This document shows, one piece after another, positions 58,294-64,000 of a stretch of 64,000 nt of DNA. The DNA is from Henckelia pumila (Eukaryota; Streptophyta; Magnoliopsida; Lamiales; Gesneriaceae). Positions within the stretch are counted from its first letter, which is position 1. Each line of letters opens with the position of its first letter. The notes beneath the pieces were generated by a model. That model worked only from the letters and a program-made list of their open reading frames with translations. It did no database searches and was not told the origin of the DNA. A program made the translations under genes and the position numbers. The stretch spans positions 5,332,001 to 5,396,000 of the forward strand of contig NC_133121.1 of the NCBI RefSeq assembly GCF_033568475.1, given 5' to 3'.

Positions 58294-60239
58294 TTTTTAT
58301 TTCCCCGTTTCCACGTTTCTCCTTTTGACTTCGAGTGAATGTATTCCTTTGGTGTATTAGTAAATAACTAAATATAGAATCTAGTAATGTATTTGTTTAT
58401 GGAAGTTGAAGTCTTTTGAATTCATTTTAAAACTATATAGTATCTCAAACGCAAACATTCGGCCTTAAAGCGATCGTAATAACTGATTCCATCATCAGGC
58501 CGGATAATGTTATCTTAAATCTAACCTGAGAGATATAGGAAAGCCTATGATCTCAAAAGTTACCACCCTTCTGTGAGTCACGGAGCCAGTAATGCCCACG
58601 GATCAAGTAACCTGTCGTATGCTAGAACTCTACGGTTAACATGAAGCAAAGTTAAAAGCCAGGGGCGAGACGTGTTTCAAAATTGTTATCACATGAAATT
58701 TGAACTAATTTTTAGTAACGAGTGCATGCTATTAAAAAGAAACCAACACAGTGATAAGTACTAAATGTATATCATGCCAACACCCCCTTGGTAATGAAAG
58801 TATCCGCACATTCTTGTGTTTATCGGCAGTGTTCTCCAGCCGGCCTCATATACGGGCTGCAGTAATGCTGTATTTCAAGCTGATGTCCTGTACAGTTGAA
58901 TACTGCATTGAATCAGCATGAGAAAGTGTCCATCTTCCTGTAGAATGTGTGTCGAGGTCGGTATACTTGGATCAACCTTTGTCTTGAAACCTTGTACCGA
59001 TTATCACAAAAAACTATTGAAATTTAGAGAACTTGGTTTACAATTATTCAGGAAGCAAACGAGCTACTGAAAACAAAACACTAGATACTAGTTAGTTATT
59101 CAATCTTTTCATCTAAATTGCTACTCTACTTAGCCTAACGTTAATCTGCAGATGATCATTTATCGCTCTAAAAGCCAAAAAAGTTCAAATTCTGAGTGAG
59201 TTGAGCTACTGCTGAAGCAATATCAAGTAGAGCACGAATTTCGAGTATTTTACTCTCCCCGTTTGATCAATATATAAGGAAAATGGGTACTCTAAACAAT
59301 CGAGCTAGTTTTTGGTCCCAAAGCCAATTTAAAAATGATTGCCACCTTGACATGTCAAAAGTCTGTGACTTTTTGCAACCTTTTAAGCCACGCTTTCTAA
59401 CTTGTCCCAACATAATTCATCGAATTATTGCACTTCACAAGCTAGTAGATTAGTAAGGTAAGCAGCATGAGACCATAAGATTCTCCATAACATCTCAAGT
59501 TCCTACTCAGGCTTCCTCATTTGAACCAAATCGTCATCCGAGTCATTTTCTGATGAAAATGTTCAGGACAAGCAATTTTGACAAACATGGCAATTCAGAA
59601 TAGACATTCACTGTTTATTCAACCTTCCTGGTGTTCCACTACTGTTTTGGTAGAGACTGAAGATAATATGAATTATCTGCATTTGGGTATGGAGAAGAAG
59701 AATGTTGAATGGGTATGTACTCTAGAATACACTTGGTAAGATTGTAGAGTTTAGCTCAATAGGTAATAACATGACAATCTCATTTCAACATCACCCGAAC
59801 GGCACGAGTAAAATGGTTCATGTCACCATTTCAATTCACAGTAGGATCAAATGAGATAAAAACTAGTCGAAATATGATTTACAGGCCACATGATGGAATC
59901 CAAAAGTAAATCAGATGCCATGCTCTCTATGTTGTTCATAAACTATATGCTCTTCATAAAGACTCAATTGTTTGAGTAGCTGCAAAATTTATACCTGTAA
60001 TCCAACTAGGAAGAATCAAATGTCCGAACAAATCTTTGAGTGCTCAATCCCCATATCATAAGTTCCCTGAACAACCTCAAAGCTTCAACTTCAGGAAGAC
60101 ATTTTTCACTAGCCATCAATGCAAATCACCACCATAAGCAGGAAAATAGGCAAAAATAAAACATTTCAGCATATAAATAAGGTGGCAACCGAAAACAAAG
60201 AACTACGAACATACATGATAACCCACTCACCTAGTTTGT
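58294..60239. other. Converging 3' region between the RINGv gene and the unknown minus-strand gene
   Basis: Both 3' UTRs lie here. About 1.9 kb with no convincing gene, repeat or RNA. A short frame at 60119-60310 is probably chance. Confidence 0.4.
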
Positions 60240-61148
60240 CTACGCAAGATAGAAGATATCATCAGTCATTAGAAGAATATACTGCAGAATCCTTAGAGGT
60301 GCATTTCTGAAATCCAACAGCGGCAGCCTCAGCTCCCTGACTCTACAACTCTCCCAAGAATCCCCATTTACACTTGGCTGCTGTTTGGCAATACAAAGTC
60401 TATTCAAATCTGTCTTCCTATACAAGTAAATTTCCATGTTCAAAGAATTTTGGGAAGCATTCCCATTATTGTTAGTCTTGAAAAGGGTCCATCCCATTCC
60501 AAGCAACGCCTTAGAAAATCCATCCATCGAATCTATTTTTTCACCTGTGCGTGTAAAAATAAGTGAGAGTGAGGTGCTGTGCCAATTACTATTGCTCAAA
60601 GACTCGATTTTTTCTTCCGGGCTGCAATAATTTTTCAAGAAAACCAACTTGAAACACCCTTTAGAGAGATTAGCGAGGAGGCGAAGGTGGGAGAGGGATG
60701 CAGTGGTGAAAGAGGGAAACGGCACTGGAACACTATCATTTGCCAATGACCAACAATGTGATGTTGATGATGTCGATGCACATGATGATGATGATGATGA
60801 TGATGATGAAGAGGAGGAGGAGGATTGGGATGATGGTGGTGGTGATGGTGATGGCCATGAAAAGATCACGTGAGAGATAGACGGATTGAAGTTGAGATCC
60901 ATCCCAATGTCTCTGGCAATCTTGGCCAATCTGTAAGTATCTCTAACCAGTTCTTGCGTTGGAACAAACAACACCAATGGGATTCTATTTCTCGAATGCG
61001 CTGAAATGGTGTTGTTACTGGGATCATCACCATTATAATCAAGATTGGAACTTTGAAGAAATTGGTGGTTTTGGCTTACAAGAAGAGGGTTGTTGGAGAT
61101 ATTATTATCACCGAACACAATGGATCTCACGAGTTTCAGCGGAAACAT
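60240..61148 (-). CDS. Plant-specific protein of unknown function with a serine run
   Basis: Intronless, 302 residues. The start is the ATG at 61148 (MFPLKLVRSIVFGDN), an N-terminus I recall from a conserved but uncharacterised plant family. Conserved-looking blocks are RIPLVLFVPTQELVRDTYRLAKIARDIGMDLNFNPSISHVIFSW (about 55-98) and LPLLDFRNAPLRILQYILLMTDDIFYLA at the C-terminus. Between them lies a low-complexity stretch PSPSPPPSSQ followed by about 14 serines, encoded by trinucleotide repeats (60775-60830). No signal peptide, membrane segment or catalytic motif seen. Function unknown. Confidence 0.82.
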   Translation of the reverse strand: MFPLKLVRSIVFGDNNISNNPLLVSQNHQFLQSSNLDYNGDDPSNNTISAHSRNRIPLVLFVPTQELVRDTYRLAKIARDIGMDLNFNPSISHVIFSWPSPSPPPSSQSSSSSSSSSSSSSSCASTSSTSHCWSLANDSVPVPFPSFTTASLSHLRLLANLSKGCFKLVFLKNYCSPEEKIESLSNSNWHSTSLSLIFTRTGEKIDSMDGFSKALLGMGWTLFKTNNNGNASQNSLNMEIYLYRKTDLNRLCIAKQQPSVNGDSWESCRVRELRLPLLDFRNAPLRILQYILLMTDDIFYLA

Positions 61149-62199
61149 CCTTCACACACAAGAAATAAGATCAGATTCAAGTGACTGCAAGAAGAAGATG
61201 ATGGTCATTTTGTTTCTATGCGTTGTCCGAAGTTTTTGTTTCGTACCCAATTTGGCTATTTGTGGCGTGGATGTATATAGAAACGCGACTTTAGTCCCTT
61301 TCAAAGTCGAAAGGGAAATAAAGAAGCCATGAAAACGCTAGTTGCAAACGCGACTTTGCACCAAGGAAAAAGGTTGGTTAAAGGGAAAAAGTTTCTAAAA
61401 GAGTAGGCATTATTAAATATTCACACTGAATTTGGATTGATACTTAAAATAGAAGGAAATTACACAAGTGTGAACATTTGAAAATTTTAAATGGTAACTT
61501 CTTAAATTTTCAAAATCTCCTCCGATTGATATATATGAAAAAGATCTTTTAAACTATCAAGTGACCGACGTACACGTGATTTAATCGTGATAAAAGCAAA
61601 AACATGTCTTATTTTTTAAGATAAGATGTTTTGAACTATCGAATACGCTTCTCACTTTTTTAAAATTTATTTTCTTAATTTTGCTAAAGAGGAGAATTGA
61701 AAAAATAACTTCGCTCAACTATTTTTTTTTTTTAAAAAGTGATCTGCTGTAGAGTATTTCAAATACACTTGAAGAGATCATTTTTTAAAAATAAAATAGT
61801 TTACCGAGGTTAAAAAAATACTCCTATAAAATGTAAGGTTTACTAGTTTGTATTTTAAAAATTAAATAAATAAAAAATAAAAATACGTGACTTTTAAAAT
61901 TCTACTTTTTACATCTTTTAAAGAAAAATTACTTTTATATTAAAAAGTATATATAAATTTATTATTTGAACCATTTTATCAGAGATAAAGAGTATTTTTT
62001 TAGTTTAAAAAGTATAATTTTAGTGAAAACAATTCTGAAGTTGGGATGTATGTATTCGTCCCTAAAATCGCACTTTGTATCATAAAACGGAACGCGACTT
62101 TTATCGAATAAATAGCGACATTCCCCCAAATTCCACCCCTTCAACTTTCCCTCTCCCAAGTTGGCCTGGCTCAGTGAGTTCTGCATTTCGATCGCGAAA
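61149..62199. promoter_or_regulatory. Shared upstream region of the divergent unknown gene and KIWI
   Basis: The two genes point away from each other across 1,051 bp. CTATATACAT on the minus strand at 61271-61280 is the likely TATA box for the unknown gene, about 125 bp from its start. ACGCGACTTT-like words occur at about 61283, 61350 and 62091. An 8-bp perfect inverted repeat TCCCTTTC-6-GAAAGGGA lies at 61295-61316. The middle (61400-62030) is AT-rich with nothing recognised. Confidence 0.45.
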
Positions 62200-62600
62200 A
62201 TGTCGTGGAGGGGAAAGAAGAGAGTAGAGGATGAAGCACTCTCCGAAAATGAGGAGCCTCCGAGGAAGATTTCGAAGTCCTCCGCCTCCGGTGACGTTGC
62301 TGATGAATCCGACCAGATACACATCTGTGATGTAAGCTCGGTTCCCTTCCGTTTTCAATTTGTGTGTTTGCGTTTAAAGTGCGACGCAAAAATCCCTTTT
62401 CTGGCTTGAAAAAGGAATGCATTTTGTGTACTTAGTTGGTCGGGGTTCATTTGTGAATAGTCGATTACTATTGGAATCGTATGTTTCATTATAGTTGTCG
62501 AAGAATCGGAAATTGTCGGTGAGGAACTGGCAAGGGAAGATTGTGGTGGATATTAGGGAGTTTTATGTTAAAGATGGCAAGGAGTTTCCTGGCAAAAAGG
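62200..62600 (+). CDS. KIWI: KIWI / PC4-type transcriptional coactivator, 5' part
   Basis: Two coding exons in the window: 62200-62331 and 62495-62600 (phase 1 at the end); the rest lies beyond 64000. The start ATG at 62200 gives MSWRGKKRVEDEALSENEEPPRKISK, a Ser/acidic and basic N-terminus, then LSKNRKLSVRNWQGKIVVDIREFYVKDGKEFPGKK, the first half of the PC4 single-stranded-DNA-binding domain. In Arabidopsis KIWI (about 107 residues) the next residues are G-ISLSLDQW, so the last exon should begin with that. PC4-type proteins bind ssDNA and help activators recruit RNA polymerase II. Confidence 0.92.
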
Positions 62601-64000
62601 GTAATTTTCTTTTTTTGCTTTTTTCAGTTTGGAGGACAGGCAAATGCTTGTGTCCAATGTTGAGTTTATTCGATAAGCAAAATTTGGTCTTCTTCTCTGT
62701 TTAGTTTGTTTGAAGACTTTCTTCGGTATGATTGAGCATGAAAATTGGTGCGTGGCCTTTTCTTTCTCTGGAAAGGGTTTATTGAAACTAATGAGTAGTG
62801 AATGATGATCTTACTACAGATTTGTGGTTGAGAAAAGATTGAGCAACAACCCCCATTTCTCTCGCCTGAATTCATAGGATTAAAAGCGCTCTAGAATTTA
62901 GTGTCCTAATTAAAAATGAAAGAGCATTGAAAAATAACCGGTTTGATAACATGTGATAGCTAATAAAATCGAATGAGAAACAATGAAAGCTTATCATTCA
63001 CTCATTTTCTAACTGAGTGCTAAGTATAAACTGATAAGACAGTTAAAATACTTTACCAAACTAGAGAGAGAGTGGGTTTGAATAAGCAGAAAAATATTTA
63101 GATCATGTCGCCTTGTGATGATGGTTGAATTCCACTGCAGAATGTTCTTGCCTTTTTTTTAGGTTACTCTCTTGTGTGAGCAACTCTTGTTTTCTGTGGA
63201 AGATTTTATCATGTGAATGTCTTTTGTTGAAAAATCAGCGTTTTATTTACGGAACATTATTAAACATGGGTGGCTGAGGTATTGGTTCTGCCGTTCTGGT
63301 TCTGAATGTGCAGCATAAAAGTTGGGGGTTATGGAATCAGTTAACTTGATAAAAGAGCTATGACAGAGAGTATTTCAGTATTTGTGATGTGCTTTCTGAG
63401 GGAAAGATTGCATCTTTTAGCTTCGATAAGTGCTTAAAATTCACTTTGCAAATTTTAAGTTCAAGTTTCCATATACTTCATAGTCAAGTGTCTAGATGGG
63501 TTTGCAAGTTGTTACCGCTGCTCCCCAATCTAACCTACCCCAAAAAAACAGAATTATCGTTCAAATAAGCTTAAAAGAGAAAATAATTAAACTTGGTTAA
63601 TATCTTGGTTTGTCTGGTGGTCAATGGGCTTTTTCGCTCATGGACAATCCAGAGGCACTATACACGGGGATTAGAAGGATGCATTTATCGACTAGATTAC
63701 TCCTCTATCTGGAGCTGTTATCAGTAAATTTTTCAGTCTTTAGATTCTCATGAAAATGTGCCCATTCTTCTTCCACCTGGAGTTTGGGAATATGATGTCA
63801 AGTCCGGATTTAATTGATTTATTTTTTTCCGTAATATGGATGGATGCTCCATGTGGGCAGTTCATGCTCAATGACTCATTCTTCAGGCATCAGTTGTATT
63901 TAGTCTTACATAATTGTAAACCTGGTGCGTTTTTTGCTTGCATACCTTTTAACATGAAACTTCGTGCTCTCTTTTCCTTCTTGTCATTTAAAGTTCAAAT
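62601..64000. other. Intron of KIWI running off the window
   Basis: Starts with a GT donor after 62600. No match to the remaining PC4 domain (ISLSLDQW-like) was found up to 64000, so the last exon is probably outside the window and the intron exceeds 1.4 kb. Nothing else seen in it. Confidence 0.55.

Noticed and set aside
60649-60873. Acidic (D/E-rich) plus-strand protein
   Set aside because: Mirror of the serine run in the minus-strand gene.

Overview
This is a stretch of plant nuclear genome, almost certainly from a eudicot. The genes have many short introns with GT/AG borders. The protein families are typical of land plants: PPR, filament-like plant protein, CBSCBSPB, DOG1 domain, KIWI and a KDEL-tailed PDI. 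Intergenic DNA is very AT-rich and full of small transposons, and one fragment of chloroplast DNA lies in a spacer. I cannot name the species. All gene models were built by hand from reading frames and splice sites, without transcripts or database searches.

Layout. 1-6569: the right-hand part of a minus-strand Tat-lineage Ty3/gypsy element (right LTR, primer site, gag, pol), with the tail of an opposite-strand ORF at its inner end. 8715-13804 (+): a ten-exon Cid1-like nucleotidyltransferase ending in a tryptophan/glycine repeat tail. 16637-18731 (-): a two-exon PPR protein. 19765-26019 (-): a 14-exon protein with four CBS domains, a PB1 domain and a C-terminal membrane anchor. 29646-33062 (+): a four-exon filament-like plant protein. 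33063-42700: about 9.6 kb without genes, holding hAT-type elements with exact 8-bp target duplications, several foldback MITEs, a tandem repeat and a plastid trnA-rrn23 insert. 42814-43692 (+): an intronless DOG1-domain protein. 44437-47583 (-): a ten-exon protein disulfide isomerase with an ER-stress promoter element. 47741-53900: another repeat-rich spacer with a (TA)n-flanked foldback, a SINE and two LINE-type RNase H remnants. 55880-58293 (+): a RINGv zinc-finger membrane protein. 60240-61148 (-): an intronless plant protein of unknown function. 62200 to the window end (+): the first two coding exons of the KIWI/PC4 coactivator.

The genes are unrelated housekeeping or regulatory loci, each apparently with its own promoter. 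No operon-like or pathway cluster is visible. The observations most worth following are the W/G-repeat tail on the nucleotidyltransferase, the foldback elements seated between (TA)n runs (one with tRNA-like internal sequence), the perfect ERSE upstream of the PDI gene, and the dated-by-structure insertions: hAT elements, a SINE with target duplication, and plastid DNA.
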